Below, piece after piece: positions 41,455-50,155 of a stretch of DNA of 64,000 bases; position 1 is the stretch's first letter, and each line of letters starts with the position of its first letter. The translations under genes were made by a program, and so were the position numbers. The stretch covers positions 3,194-67,193 of the forward strand of contig JAVWCU010000002.1 in assembly GCA_036648855.1 (NCBI GenBank), in the 5' to 3' direction. The notes under the pieces are model-generated. The model was not told where the DNA came from, ran no database searches, and saw nothing but the letters and a program-made list of their open reading frames with translations. The stretch is from Faecenecus sp036648855 (GTDB lineage: Bacteria; Bacillota_I; Bacilli_A; RF39; UBA660).

Positions 41455-43389
41455 ATGGAAGAAAGATTACATGATACAAAAAATACTTATAATTCTTCAT
41501 CAATTCAGGTATTAGAGGGGTTAGAAGCGGTTAGAAAAAGACCAGGGATGTATATAGGAACTACAAGTGAAAGAGGATTACATCATTTAGTTTGGGAAAT
41601 AGTAGATAATGCTATTGATGAAGCAATGGCTGGATATGCAGATGATATTGAAGTAACAATTAATGCTGGAAATACAATCACTGTTAAAGATGATGGTAGA
41701 GGAATACCTGTAGAAATTCACCCTAAGACTGGTAAATCAACGGTAGAAACAGTTTATACGGTATTACATGCTGGAGGAAAATTTGGTGGAGGCGGTTATA
41801 AAGTATCAGGAGGGCTACATGGAGTAGGTGGAAGTGTAGTTAATGCTTTATCTGAATGGATGGAAATTCATGTTTATAAACAAGGAAATGTTTATTATCA
41901 GAAATATGTAAATGGAGGGCATCCAGAAGCTCCTTTAACTATAATTGATCATTGCTCTGAAGATAGAACAGGAACAACAGTAACATTCAAGCCTGATCCT
42001 TCAATTTTTGTAGAAACAACTATTTTTAATTATGAATTATTAAAAAATAGGTTAAGAGAGTTAGCGTTTTTAAATAGAGGTCTTAGAATTATTTTAACTG
42101 ATGATAGGGAAGATAATAAAAAAGATGAGTTTTTATATCAAGGTGGTATCAGTGAATATGTTCAAATGTTGAATAAGAACAAGGTGGCAATACATCCTAC
42201 GATTATTGATATAAATGGTAAAGAGTCAGATATTTCTTTGGAGGTAGCTCTTCAATATAATGAAACTTATAATTCTTGTGTTTATTCTTTTGTAAATAAT
42301 ATTACAACTCCTGAAGGTGGAACTCATGAAGATGGAGTAAGAATGGCTTTAACTAGAATTATGAATAAATATGCGGTAAGTCATAAAATATTAAAAGAAA
42401 ATGAGGAACCTTTAACAGGAGAAGATGTTAGAGAAGGAATAACAATGATTATTTCTTGTAAGCATCCTAACCCTCAATTTGAAGGACAAACAAAGACTAA
42501 ATTAGGTAATGCAGAAGTTAGAGCTATTGCTAATCGTATATTTGCGGAAAGTTTTGAAAGATTTTTATTAGAAAATCCTGATCAGGCTAAAGTAATAGTA
42601 GAAAAGTCAATTACAGCAACAAGGGCTAGAGTAGCGGCTAAGAGAGCTAGAGAGTTGACAAGAAGAAAGAGTGCTTTAGAAATATCTTCTTTACCTGGAA
42701 AATTAACTGATTGCTCTAGTAAAGATGCTACATTGTGTGAGTTATTTATTGTCGAAGGAGATTCAGCAGGTGGTTCTGCTGTTTCTGGAAGAAATTCAAA
42801 AACACAAGCTATTATTCCTCTTCGTGGTAAAATACTAAATGTTGAGAAAGCTAGATTAGATCGAATATTGGGAAATGAAGAAATAAGATCTTTAATTACT
42901 GCTATGGGAACTGGAATAGGCGATGAATTTAATATTGAAAAGCTTAGATATCATAAAATAATAATTATGGCAGATGCCGATGTAGACGGGGCACATATTG
43001 CTACATTATTATTAACGTTTTTTTACAGGTTTTTCAGACCTTTAATTGAACATGGGCATATTTATATTGCACAACCGCCATTATTTAAAGTAGTGTCTGG
43101 TAAAACAGTTAGGTATGTATTAGATGAAAAAGAATTAAATGAATATGTTGCAACTTTACCAGATAATTCTAAAAAAGAAATTTCTAGGAATAAAGGATTA
43201 GGTGAAATGGATCCTCAAGAGTTATGTGATACAACAATGGATTCAAATTACCGTAGTTTAATTAGAGTTAATTTGGAAGATGTTATATATGCTGATGAAA
43301 CATTTCAAATTTTAATGGGTGAAGATGTTGAACCAAGGAAAAAATTTATTGAAGAAAATGCTGGATATGTCCAGAATTTAGATGTTTAG
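41455..43389 (+). CDS. gyrB: DNA gyrase subunit B
   Basis: A 644-residue ATPase subunit of gyrase. It contains the GHKL ATP site (EIVDNAIDEAMAG, DDGRGIPV, GGLHGVGGSVVNAL), the QTKTKLGNAEV transducer Lys region, the toprim motifs EGDSAGGSA and DADVDGAHI, and the PLRGKILNVEK block. The ATG directly follows the recF stop, with AGGTGG inside recF. The gyrB-gyrA order and spacing are standard. ParE is less likely given the origin location. Confidence 0.97.
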   Translation: MEERLHDTKNTYNSSSIQVLEGLEAVRKRPGMYIGTTSERGLHHLVWEIVDNAIDEAMAGYADDIEVTINAGNTITVKDDGRGIPVEIHPKTGKSTVETVYTVLHAGGKFGGGGYKVSGGLHGVGGSVVNALSEWMEIHVYKQGNVYYQKYVNGGHPEAPLTIIDHCSEDRTGTTVTFKPDPSIFVETTIFNYELLKNRLRELAFLNRGLRIILTDDREDNKKDEFLYQGGISEYVQMLNKNKVAIHPTIIDINGKESDISLEVALQYNETYNSCVYSFVNNITTPEGGTHEDGVRMALTRIMNKYAVSHKILKENEEPLTGEDVREGITMIISCKHPNPQFEGQTKTKLGNAEVRAIANRIFAESFERFLLENPDQAKVIVEKSITATRARVAAKRARELTRRKSALEISSLPGKLTDCSSKDATLCELFIVEGDSAGGSAVSGRNSKTQAIIPLRGKILNVEKARLDRILGNEEIRSLITAMGTGIGDEFNIEKLRYHKIIIMADADVDGAHIATLLLTFFYRFFRPLIEHGHIYIAQPPLFKVVSGKTVRYVLDEKELNEYVATLPDNSKKEISRNKGLGEMDPQELCDTTMDSNYRSLIRVNLEDVIYADETFQILMGEDVEPRKKFIEENAGYVQNLDV

Positions 43390-43401
43390 GGGGGTAAGAT
43401 A

Positions 43402-45930
43402 ATGGATATTCAAACAGATCATAAGTTAATAGATGTAAATATTGCAGAACAAATGCGTTCTTCCTTTCTAGATTATTCAATGAGTGTAATAGTAGCGCGG
43501 GCTTTGCCGGATGTAAGAGATGGTTTAAAGCCTGTTCATAGGCGTATCTTATTTACTATGTTTGAAGATGGATTGATGCCAGAGAAGCAGTATCGTAAGA
43601 GTGCTACTACAGTAGGAGATGTTTTAGGACGTTATCATCCACATGGAGATACATCTGTATATGATGCAATGGTACGTATGGCACAAGATTTTAACTATCG
43701 TTATATGTTAGTAGATGGGCATGGTAACTTTGGTTCAATCGATGGTTATGGAGCTGCAGCATATCGTTATACAGAGGCTAGGCTTTCAAAAGTTTCACAG
43801 GAATTGCTTAGAGATATTAATAAAAATACTGTTGATTTTATTGATAACTTTGATGGATTACATCAAGAACCTACAGTTTTACCAAGTAGATTTCCTAATA
43901 TTTTAGTCAATGGAACTATGGGTATTGCTGTTGGTATGGCAACTAATATTCCACCTCATAACTTAAGAGAAGTTATTAATGGTTGTGTTGCTAAAATAGA
44001 TAATCCAGATATTACTACAATGGAATTAATGCAACATATTAAAGGGCCGGATTTTCCAACAGGTGGCGTAATATTAGGTAATAGTGGAATAAAGAAAGCC
44101 TATGAAACGGGAAAAGGAACAATAGTAATTAGATCAAGAGCTAGTATAGAAGAACATAATAATCATCAAAGAATTGTAGTAACAGAAATACCTTATCAAG
44201 TTAATAAATCAGTATTAATTCAGAAAATTGCTGAGTTAGTTAGAAATAAAATAATTGATGGGATATCTGATATAAGAGATGAAACAGATTTAAAAGGATT
44301 GAGAATTGTAATTGAGTTAAAAAGAGAAGCAAATGCTAATGTGGTATTGAATAATTTATATAAATATTCACAATTGCAAGGCTCTTTTGGGATAAATTTG
44401 TTAGCACTAGATGATGGAAAGCCAAGGGTACTAACATTAAATCAAATTTTAGAAAAATATTTAGATTTTCAAAAGACAATTATTATTAGAAGAACTCAAT
44501 TTGATTTGGATAAAGCAGAAAAGAGAGCTCATATATTAGAAGGTTTAAAAATAGCTTTAGATCATATTGATGCAATTATTAAGTTAATTAGAGCATCAGC
44601 TAGTGATGATGAAGCCTTAAAGGGATTAATGTCTACATATAATTTGTCAGAAGCTCAAGGACAAGCTATATTAGAGATGAAACTAAGAAGATTAACTGGA
44701 TTAGAACGTGGTAAAATTGAGGCTGAATTAGAGGAATTAATGAAGGCCATTGAAGGTTATAGAGTTATTTTAGGTGATAGTTCAAAGGTTTTAGAAATAA
44801 TTAAAACGGAAATGCTTGAAATAAGAGATAAATTCGGAGATGAGAGAAGAAGTTCAATTGATATGAGCGCTATTGAATATATTGAAGATGAGTCATTAAT
44901 ACCACAGGAGCAGATTATTATAACTTTAACAAATAAAGGTTATATAAAAAGATTACCAGTAGATACTTATCGTACTCAAAATAGAGGCGGAGTTGGAATA
45001 AAAGGTATGACAACAAATGAATCTGATTTTGCGGAGCGAATGTTATCTATGAATACTCATGATTATATCTTATTCTTTTCTAATAGGGGAAAGGTATATA
45101 GGATGAAGGGTTATGAAATTCCTGAGTTTAGCAGACAGTCTAAAGGATTGCCAATTGTGAACTTGTTGCCTTTGGAGAAAGAGGAATATATTAATTCTGT
45201 TATAACTGTTTTTGCGGAAAATGAGGAGAATAAGTACTTAATGTTTGCTACCAAGAGAGGATTAGTAAAGCGTACTGAATTATCTGAATTTGACAGTATT
45301 CGTTCAAGTGGTAAAATTGCTATCTTATTAAAGGATAATGATGAATTAATTTCTGTACGTAAGACTACTGGAAGTAATGAGATAATTATTGGTGGTAGCA
45401 ATGGAAGAATGGTTCATTTTGTTGAAACAGAAATAAGGTCAATGGGTAGAAGTACTTCTGGTGTTCGAGGAATGGATTTAGGAGAAGCAATAGTAGTAGG
45501 CGCTGAAGTTGTGGATAAAGATATTCAAGTGCTTATTGTAACTGAAAATGGTTATGGAAAGAAAACTCCAATTGATGAGTATAGACTTACTCATAGAGGA
45601 AGTAAGGGAGTTAAGGCTTTAAATATAACTGATAAAAATGGTAATATGATATCATTAAAAGCGGTTACAGGTGATGAGGATTTGATGATTATTACAGATA
45701 GTGGAATTGTAATGAGAATGCCAATGAATCAAATTTCTACATTAAAAAGAGCTACTCAAGGAGTAAGACTAATAAATTTGAAGGATAATCAGAAGGTAGC
45801 TACGGTTGCAACAATCGCACACGAAGAAGAAACAGATGATTTAGATGATGCCGGTAGTGAAATTATTAGTTTAGATGAGAGTACAGATAAGATCATACTT
45901 GATGAACAAATAAATATAGAAGAAGAGTAA
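43402..45930 (+). CDS. gyrA: DNA gyrase subunit A
   Basis: An 842-residue subunit with the breakage-reunion domain (SMSVIVARALPDVRDGLKPVHRRIL, HPHGDTSVYDAMVRMAQ, catalytic Tyr in AAYRYTEARL near residue 121) and a C-terminal beta-pinwheel with the GyrA box QNRGGVGIKGM. The quinolone-determining region reads GDTSVYDAM, so the usual susceptible Ser (position 83-84 type) is retained. It ends with an acidic tail of about 35 residues. A GGGGGGT site precedes the ATG. Confidence 0.97.
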   Translation: MDIQTDHKLIDVNIAEQMRSSFLDYSMSVIVARALPDVRDGLKPVHRRILFTMFEDGLMPEKQYRKSATTVGDVLGRYHPHGDTSVYDAMVRMAQDFNYRYMLVDGHGNFGSIDGYGAAAYRYTEARLSKVSQELLRDINKNTVDFIDNFDGLHQEPTVLPSRFPNILVNGTMGIAVGMATNIPPHNLREVINGCVAKIDNPDITTMELMQHIKGPDFPTGGVILGNSGIKKAYETGKGTIVIRSRASIEEHNNHQRIVVTEIPYQVNKSVLIQKIAELVRNKIIDGISDIRDETDLKGLRIVIELKREANANVVLNNLYKYSQLQGSFGINLLALDDGKPRVLTLNQILEKYLDFQKTIIIRRTQFDLDKAEKRAHILEGLKIALDHIDAIIKLIRASASDDEALKGLMSTYNLSEAQGQAILEMKLRRLTGLERGKIEAELEELMKAIEGYRVILGDSSKVLEIIKTEMLEIRDKFGDERRSSIDMSAIEYIEDESLIPQEQIIITLTNKGYIKRLPVDTYRTQNRGGVGIKGMTTNESDFAERMLSMNTHDYILFFSNRGKVYRMKGYEIPEFSRQSKGLPIVNLLPLEKEEYINSVITVFAENEENKYLMFATKRGLVKRTELSEFDSIRSSGKIAILLKDNDELISVRKTTGSNEIIIGGSNGRMVHFVETEIRSMGRSTSGVRGMDLGEAIVVGAEVVDKDIQVLIVTENGYGKKTPIDEYRLTHRGSKGVKALNITDKNGNMISLKAVTGDEDLMIITDSGIVMRMPMNQISTLKRATQGVRLINLKDNQKVATVATIAHEEETDDLDDAGSEIISLDESTDKIILDEQINIEEE

Positions 45931-45942
45931 AGCTCTTTTTTT
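45923..45942 (+). terminator. Possible short terminator after gyrA
   Basis: Stem AAGAG-TAAAG-CTCTT overlapping the stop codon, followed by a T run; the stem is only 5 base pairs. Confidence 0.45.
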
Positions 45943-45952
45943 ATTTTACCAA

Positions 45953-45968
45953 TGTTTCACGTGAAACA
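45953..45968. other. parS: parS site 1
   Basis: Perfect palindrome TGTTTCACGTGAAACA, fitting the B. subtilis parS consensus; 22 bases after the gyrA stop. No Noc site precedes this copy. Confidence 0.93.
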
Positions 45969-46077
45969 TTGGAGAGAGATTAAATTTTAATCTTTTACGC
46001 CATTTATCATTCGTGTTAGGGTAGTTACTAGTATTTTGCGCATAATTAATAGAAATAATATGTTAGTTAAGCTGAAA

Positions 46078-46095
46078 TTATTTCCCGGGAAATAA
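46078..46095. other. Noc-binding site 1 of the array
   Basis: Perfect 18-base palindrome TTATTTCCCGGGAAATAA, 19 bases before parS site 2. Confidence 0.85.
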
Positions 46096-46114
46096 TTTAC
46101 AAGAAAATAACCAA

Positions 46115-46130
46115 TGTTTCACGTGAAACA
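46115..46130. other. parS: parS site 2
   Basis: Perfect TGTTTCACGTGAAACA, 162 bases after site 1, within the extended palindrome CAATGTTTCACG/CGTGAAACATTG. Confidence 0.93.
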
Positions 46131-46245
46131 TTGTATGAGATATTAAAATTGGAATCTATTGTTTTGTTTTTTATACGTAGTAGAACTGGTTATTTATTAA
46201 GTTGTGCATAATTAATAGAAATAATATAGACTAATTAGGTTAGAA

Positions 46246-46263
46246 TTATTTCCCGGGAAATAA
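46246..46263. other. Noc-binding site 2 of the array
   Basis: Perfect 18-base palindrome, 168 bases after site 1 of the array and 19 bases before parS site 3. Confidence 0.85.
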
Positions 46264-46282
46264 TGTACAAGAAAATAACCAA

Positions 46283-46298
46283 TGTTTCACGTGAAACA
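46283..46298. other. parS: parS site 3
   Basis: Perfect 16-base parS palindrome ending exactly at the N gap. Confidence 0.93.
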
Positions 46299-46398
46299 NN
46301 NNNNNNNNNNNNNNNNNNNNNNNNNNNNNNNNNNNNNNNNNNNNNNNNNNNNNNNNNNNNNNNNNNNNNNNNNNNNNNNNNNNNNNNNNNNNNNNNNN
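46299..46398. other. Assembly gap (100 N) inside the parS/Noc-site array
   Basis: Exactly 100 N, a conventional scaffold gap size. Near-identical repeats flank it, so extra units may be collapsed here. Confidence 0.95.
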
Positions 46399-46400
46399 AA

Positions 46401-46418
46401 TTATTTCCCGGGAAATAA
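46401..46418. other. Noc-binding site 3 of the array
   Basis: Perfect 18-base palindrome just after the N gap, 19 bases before parS site 4. Confidence 0.85.
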
Positions 46419-46437
46419 TGTACAAGAAAATAACCAA

Positions 46438-46453
46438 TGTTTCACGTGAAACA
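46438..46453. other. parS: parS site 4
   Basis: Perfect 16-base parS palindrome. Confidence 0.93.
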
Positions 46454-46525
46454 TTGTATGAGATATTAAAGTTGGAGTCTATTGTTTTGTTTCTTATGCA
46501 TAGTAGAACCAGTTATTTATTAAGT

Positions 46526-46534
46526 TGTGGATAA
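46526..46534 (-). other. Perfect DnaA box in the array spacer
   Basis: TGTGGATAA, the reverse complement of TTATCCACA. The equivalent positions of the other units read TGTGCATAA (46203-46211) and a TGCGCATAA variant (about 46037-46045). Confidence 0.5.
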
Positions 46535-46605
46535 TTAATAGAGATGTGGTAGGTTAATTAGGCAAAAACTATTTTTCAAAAATTAATATATAAAAAAACA
46601 GTCAA

Positions 46606-46621
46606 TGTTTCACGTGAAACA
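46606..46621. other. parS: parS site 5
   Basis: Perfect 16-base parS palindrome, preceded by a decayed Noc-type site. Confidence 0.93.
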
Positions 46622-46790
46622 TTGATAAAGTTTATAATATAGTAAATTACAGTAAAAAATGTTGCATGTTTGCCATGAAATGTATTATTATATATAGGAT
46701 GCAATGAATATGCTAAAACTAAGTCAGAATCGGAAGATAGCAGCTTTAATAGATTTTATTCATGTGCATCTTTTTTATGAGGTGATAACT

Positions 46791-47243
46791 TTGAATATAA
46801 ATGTAAAATGGATGAAATTAGCTTTATTACAAGCATATAAAGCTTTATTAAAAAATGAAGTCCCTGTTGGTGCTGTCATAGTTAGGAATGGTAAGATTAT
46901 TTCTAGGGCTTATAATATGAAAGAAACCAAAAATGTTGTTACTAAACATGCAGAACTTATTGCAATTGAAAAAGCTTCTAGAAAAATCGCTAATTGGCGA
47001 CTTGTAGACTGTGATATATATATTACTCTTAAGCCTTGTCCTATGTGTGCTAGTGCTATCAAGCAGGCTCGAATTAGACATGTATATTATGGAACTAGTA
47101 GCTATAATAATGAAGAAAGTAATATAGTGAATAAAATATTTACAAATAAGGATTCAAATTGTATTGTCAATATGACTGGGGGAATTTTGAAGGAAGACTG
47201 TAACAATATAATAACTGAATTTTTCAAAAGCAGGAGAGATTAG
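46791..47243 (+). CDS. tadA: tRNA-specific adenosine deaminase TadA
   Basis: A 150-residue zinc deaminase converting A34 to inosine in tRNA-Arg(ACG). The start appears to be TTG at 46791, six bases after GAGGTGA; the longest frame adds 29 unrelated residues. The zinc motifs are intact, HAE in TKHAELIAIEKA and PCPMC in LKPCPMCASAIKQARI, and the EVPVGAVIV block is present. The tadA-dnaX order matches B. subtilis, but the small cytoplasmic (SRP) RNA gene usually between them is absent; the gap to dnaX is only 57 bases. Confidence 0.93.
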   Translation: MNINVKWMKLALLQAYKALLKNEVPVGAVIVRNGKIISRAYNMKETKNVVTKHAELIAIEKASRKIANWRLVDCDIYITLKPCPMCASAIKQARIRHVYYGTSSYNNEESNIVNKIFTNKDSNCIVNMTGGILKEDCNNIITEFFKSRRD

Positions 47244-47245
47244 CA

Positions 47246-47274
47246 TTAATTTTTTTAATATTATATGTTATACT
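47246..47274 (+). promoter_or_regulatory. Possible promoter of the dnaX-ybaB-recR unit
   Basis: Extended -10 TGTTATACT (47266-47274) with a weak -35 TTAATT 17 bases upstream of TATACT, 26 bases before the dnaX ATG. Confidence 0.4.
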
Positions 47275-47300
47275 ATAGTAGTAGTTTTGGAGGTGATTAT

Positions 47301-48998
47301 ATGGCATATCAAGCATTATATAGAAAGTATCGTCCTTGTATATTTGATGAGGTTGTAGGACAAGATATTGCAAATAAGACACTGAAAAATGCTTTGGTTA
47401 CTAATAGGGTATCTCATGCATATTTGTTTTCTGGACCTAGGGGTATTGGAAAGACAACTTTAGCAAAAATATTGGCAAAGGCTGTTAATTGTTTAAATTT
47501 AAATGATGGAAATCCTTGCCAAGTTTGTTCTAATTGTTTAGAGTCTGCAAAAAGAGAGTGTACAGATATAATTGAAATAGATGCTGCTTCAAATAATGGA
47601 GTCGATGAGATAAGAGAATTAAAAAATAAAATAAACTTGGTACCAACGGCATTGAATTATAAGGTTTATATCATAGATGAGGTCCATATGCTTTCTACTG
47701 GAGCTTTTAATGCTTTACTAAAGACTTTGGAGGAACCGCCTTCACATGTTATCTTTATTTTAGCAACTACAGATCTTAATAAAGTCCCAGTAACTATTGT
47801 TTCTCGCTGTCAGTGTTTCAATTTAAAACGAATTAAGGTCCAAGATATTGTTGAAAGATTAAAGTTAATTGTAAAAAATGAAAACATATCAATTGATAGT
47901 GAAGTATTGGAAGAAATTGCCAAATTTGCAGATGGTGGAATGAGAGATGCAGTGGGTTTGTTAGATAAATTAACTTCCTATACTTCTGATAGAATTACAC
48001 TTGAAAATATGAGAGAAATAAATGGCTTGATTTCACAGACGGAAATAATTTTATTTATTGAAAAGGTTAAGTCTAATGATGTGCTATTTATTCTTAATAA
48101 GATAGCTTATTTATATGATAATGGGAAAGATTTTATATTTTTTACGGAGGAGTTAATTTTAGAACTAAGAAATCAATTAGTGGAAAAATATACTCAACAT
48201 GATGATAATATAGATAGTAGTTGGATAAACAAATTTGCTTTAGCTCTAAATCATACTTTATCCGAATTAAAAAATTCTAATAATAAAAGAGTGTTATTAG
48301 AAATAGAATTACTTAGCTTTATGAGTAGTTCAAGTGAAAAAGCACATTATGATGAGAAAATTATTTCCCGGGAAATAAAAGTTGAACAAAAGTTCGATAA
48401 TAAAACAAACGTAAATGAAGATAATCTTAATACTAATTTACAAAAAACCAGTATAAAAGAAGAAAAAGAAAATATTGGTTTTGAGAAAAGGCAAGATTTA
48501 CGTATTTCTAATACATTTGCTTTAGCTACTAGAGAAGACTTGAATTTTATAAAAAAACAATGGAAAACTATTTCTAATTATACTATTGATTGTGATGTAG
48601 GTGTGATTGCTTGTTTTCTTACTGATGGTACACCAGCAGCGGCAAGTAAAAATAACTTAATTATAACTTTTGAGTATGCTTCTTTGATAGAAAGAGGAAA
48701 TAGTATGTTAGAAGATATAGAAAAATTTATTAATAAAATAGCAAATATTAATTATAAAGTTGTATTATTAACTACTGAACAATGGTTAATAGAAAAAAAG
48801 AAGTATATTAGCAATAAAAAAAATAATATAATTTATGAATATGTTAATGAAGATAATACTAGTATTAATTATATTTCAAAATATAGTGCTGATAATAGTA
48901 ATAAACAGTCGGTAAATGGGGGGCTTAATGAGCTATCAGAGCTTACAAAGTCTACTATTCAATTATTTGGTAACAAAGTTGTTAAAATAGAGGAATGA
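47301..48998 (+). CDS. dnaX: DNA polymerase III subunit gamma/tau
   Basis: A 565-residue clamp-loader ATPase starting MAYQALYRKYRP at the ATG at 47301, behind TTGGAGGTGAT. It shows Walker A GPRGIGKTT, a Cys4 zinc module (CLNLNDGNPCQVCSNC), Walker B YIIDEVHML and the SRC motif in IVSRCQCF. A low-complexity hinge at about 350-400 is followed by a tau-specific C-terminal region. Within that hinge the codons for KIISREIK contain a perfect Noc-type palindrome (48361-48378), so the protein tolerates a conserved DNA site in its coding sequence. Confidence 0.95.
   Translation: MAYQALYRKYRPCIFDEVVGQDIANKTLKNALVTNRVSHAYLFSGPRGIGKTTLAKILAKAVNCLNLNDGNPCQVCSNCLESAKRECTDIIEIDAASNNGVDEIRELKNKINLVPTALNYKVYIIDEVHMLSTGAFNALLKTLEEPPSHVIFILATTDLNKVPVTIVSRCQCFNLKRIKVQDIVERLKLIVKNENISIDSEVLEEIAKFADGGMRDAVGLLDKLTSYTSDRITLENMREINGLISQTEIILFIEKVKSNDVLFILNKIAYLYDNGKDFIFFTEELILELRNQLVEKYTQHDDNIDSSWINKFALALNHTLSELKNSNNKRVLLEIELLSFMSSSSEKAHYDEKIISREIKVEQKFDNKTNVNEDNLNTNLQKTSIKEEKENIGFEKRQDLRISNTFALATREDLNFIKKQWKTISNYTIDCDVGVIACFLTDGTPAAASKNNLIITFEYASLIERGNSMLEDIEKFINKIANINYKVVLLTTEQWLIEKKKYISNKKNNIIYEYVNEDNTSINYISKYSADNSNKQSVNGGLNELSELTKSTIQLFGNKVVKIEE
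48361..48378. other. Noc-binding-site-like palindrome inside dnaX
   Basis: Perfect TTATTTCCCGGGAAATAA within the dnaX hinge, identical over 18 bases to the array and mnmE-jag copies. Confidence 0.8.
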
Positions 48999-49013
48999 AA
49001 GAAGGAATAAACA

Positions 49014-49310
49014 ATGAATATGCAGGCTTTAATGAAACAGGCTCAGACTTTGCAGAAGGATATGATGAACACAAAAAATGAAATTGATAAGATGGAATTT
49101 ACTGGAGAAAATTCTTTTGTAAAAGTGGTTGTTAACGGGAAAAAGGAAGTGCTTTCTATAGCAATAGATCGTAATGTTAAATTAGATATAGATGATTTGG
49201 AAGTACTAGAGGATATATTAGTGGTGGCTATTAATGCAGCATTAAGAAAGGTTGAAGAAACGACGGAAACTAAAATGGGAAAATTTAGTAATATCCCTGG
49301 TTTGTTTTAG
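49014..49310 (+). CDS. YbaB/EbfC-family nucleoid-associated protein
   Basis: A 98-residue dimeric DNA-binding protein with MQALMKQAQTLQKDMMNTKNEID, VVVNGKKEVLSIAID and a C-terminal ETTETKMGKFSNIPGLF. The dnaX-ybaB(yaaK)-recR order is conserved in many bacteria. A GAAGGA site precedes the ATG; a second ATG lies two codons downstream. Confidence 0.95.
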   Translation: MNMQALMKQAQTLQKDMMNTKNEIDKMEFTGENSFVKVVVNGKKEVLSIAIDRNVKLDIDDLEVLEDILVVAINAALRKVEETTETKMGKFSNIPGLF

Positions 49311-49319
49311 GTGTTAGTA

Positions 49320-49916
49320 ATGTATCCAGAGAGTTTGACAAACTTAATAGAGAGTTTTAGATACTTGCCTGGTATAGGAGAAAAGACTGCTGAAAGGCTG
49401 GCTTTTGCTGTCCTAAATTTATCAACAGAAAAAGCTGAATTGTTTTCTGCTAGCATAGGTGAGGTTAAATCTAAGATTCATCAATGTCCAAATTGTAATA
49501 ATATGACAGAAAAGCCAATATGTGATTTATGTACTAATGAATTAAGAAATCATGAGACTTTATGTGTAGTTGAGGATCCAAAAAGTGTATTTCTTTTTGA
49601 AAAACTAGGAACATTTGAAGGAGTTTATCATGTTATAAATGGTTTGATCTCCCCGATTGATGGTATTAATCCTGAAGATATAGGACTTGATAAGTTAATT
49701 AGTCGTATTAAAACAGGAAAATTTAAGGAAATAATACTAGCTTTTAGGTCTAGTATTGAAGGAGAGACAACTGCTCTTTATATAAAAAAAGTTCTAGATG
49801 GTCTTAATTTGACTATTTCTAAAATAGCAAGTGGAATACCAATGGGAGCAGATATAGAATATATTGATGCTTTAACACTTGAAAGAGCTTTTAATGATCG
49901 TAAGAATATAGAATAA
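49320..49916 (+). CDS. recR: Recombination protein RecR
   Basis: A 198-residue protein that acts with RecF and RecO in gap repair. I use the ATG at 49320; the GTG at 49311 lies inside the TAGGTG site. It has the helix-hairpin-helix LPGIGEKTAERLAF, the Cys4 zinc finger (CPNCNNMTEKPICDLC) and the toprim domain starting LCVVEDPKS, ending in a Walker-B-like region. Confidence 0.96.
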   Translation: MYPESLTNLIESFRYLPGIGEKTAERLAFAVLNLSTEKAELFSASIGEVKSKIHQCPNCNNMTEKPICDLCTNELRNHETLCVVEDPKSVFLFEKLGTFEGVYHVINGLISPIDGINPEDIGLDKLISRIKTGKFKEIILAFRSSIEGETTALYIKKVLDGLNLTISKIASGIPMGADIEYIDALTLERAFNDRKNIE

Positions 49917-49956
49917 ATTACATGTCCTCTCATAATGTTAAATTAAGAGGTGACAT

Positions 49957-50145
49957 ATGTTTAAGTGGATATATAAGTGCTTAAAAAAAATAGTTTTTGG
50001 GGCATTTGTTTTATATGGCTATAATTTGCTAGCAATATCATTTGATTTAGTTATTCCTATAAATGTTTTTACGGTATCATTAGTTAGTTTTCTAGGATTG
50101 CCTGCTTTATTTGCTTTAATTTTATTATTTGTTATTGTATTTTGA
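49957..50145 (+). CDS. bofA: BofA-like inhibitor of pro-sigma-K processing
   Basis: A 62-residue protein with two membrane segments (about 12-30 and 38-60) and the family pattern VIPINVFTVSLVSFLGLPALFALILLF. BofA holds the SpoIVFB protease inactive until the forespore signal arrives, delaying sigma-K activation. Position after recR is the same as in B. subtilis (recR-yaaL-bofA; YaaL is missing here). It is shorter than the 87-residue B. subtilis protein. An AGAGGTGA site precedes the ATG. Confidence 0.82.
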   Translation: MFKWIYKCLKKIVFGAFVLYGYNLLAISFDLVIPINVFTVSLVSFLGLPALFALILLFVIVF

Positions 50146-50155
50146 GGTGATGTAA

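Larger units (their letters stand above)
45953..46621. repeat. Tandem composite centromere array: parS and Noc-site repeats
   Basis: The 860-base gap between gyrA and tadA holds a tandem array with a period of 155-168 bases. Each complete unit runs AT-rich spacer, Noc-type palindrome, about 19 bases containing ACAAGAAAATAACC, then a parS palindrome. Five parS copies and three perfect Noc sites are seen. The last unit has a decayed Noc site at about 46570-46584 (ATTTTTCAAAAATT). The spacers also share ATAATTAATAGA preceded by a DnaA-box-like TGTGNATAA. A 100-N gap interrupts the array, so the true copy number is unknown. No ORF of note is present. Confidence 0.92.

Noticed and set aside
46246..46437. 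Minus-strand 63-codon ORF spanning the N gap in the array
   Set aside because: More than half of it is N and the rest translates the palindromic repeats; it is an artefact of the tandem array.
45953..46621. CRISPR-like repeat arrangement
   Set aside because: The spacers are themselves repeated, the repeats are two different palindromes that match parS and Noc sites, and there are no cas genes.
47244..47300. Search for the small cytoplasmic (SRP) RNA gene between tadA and dnaX
   Set aside because: The gap is only 57 bases, too short for the RNA gene.
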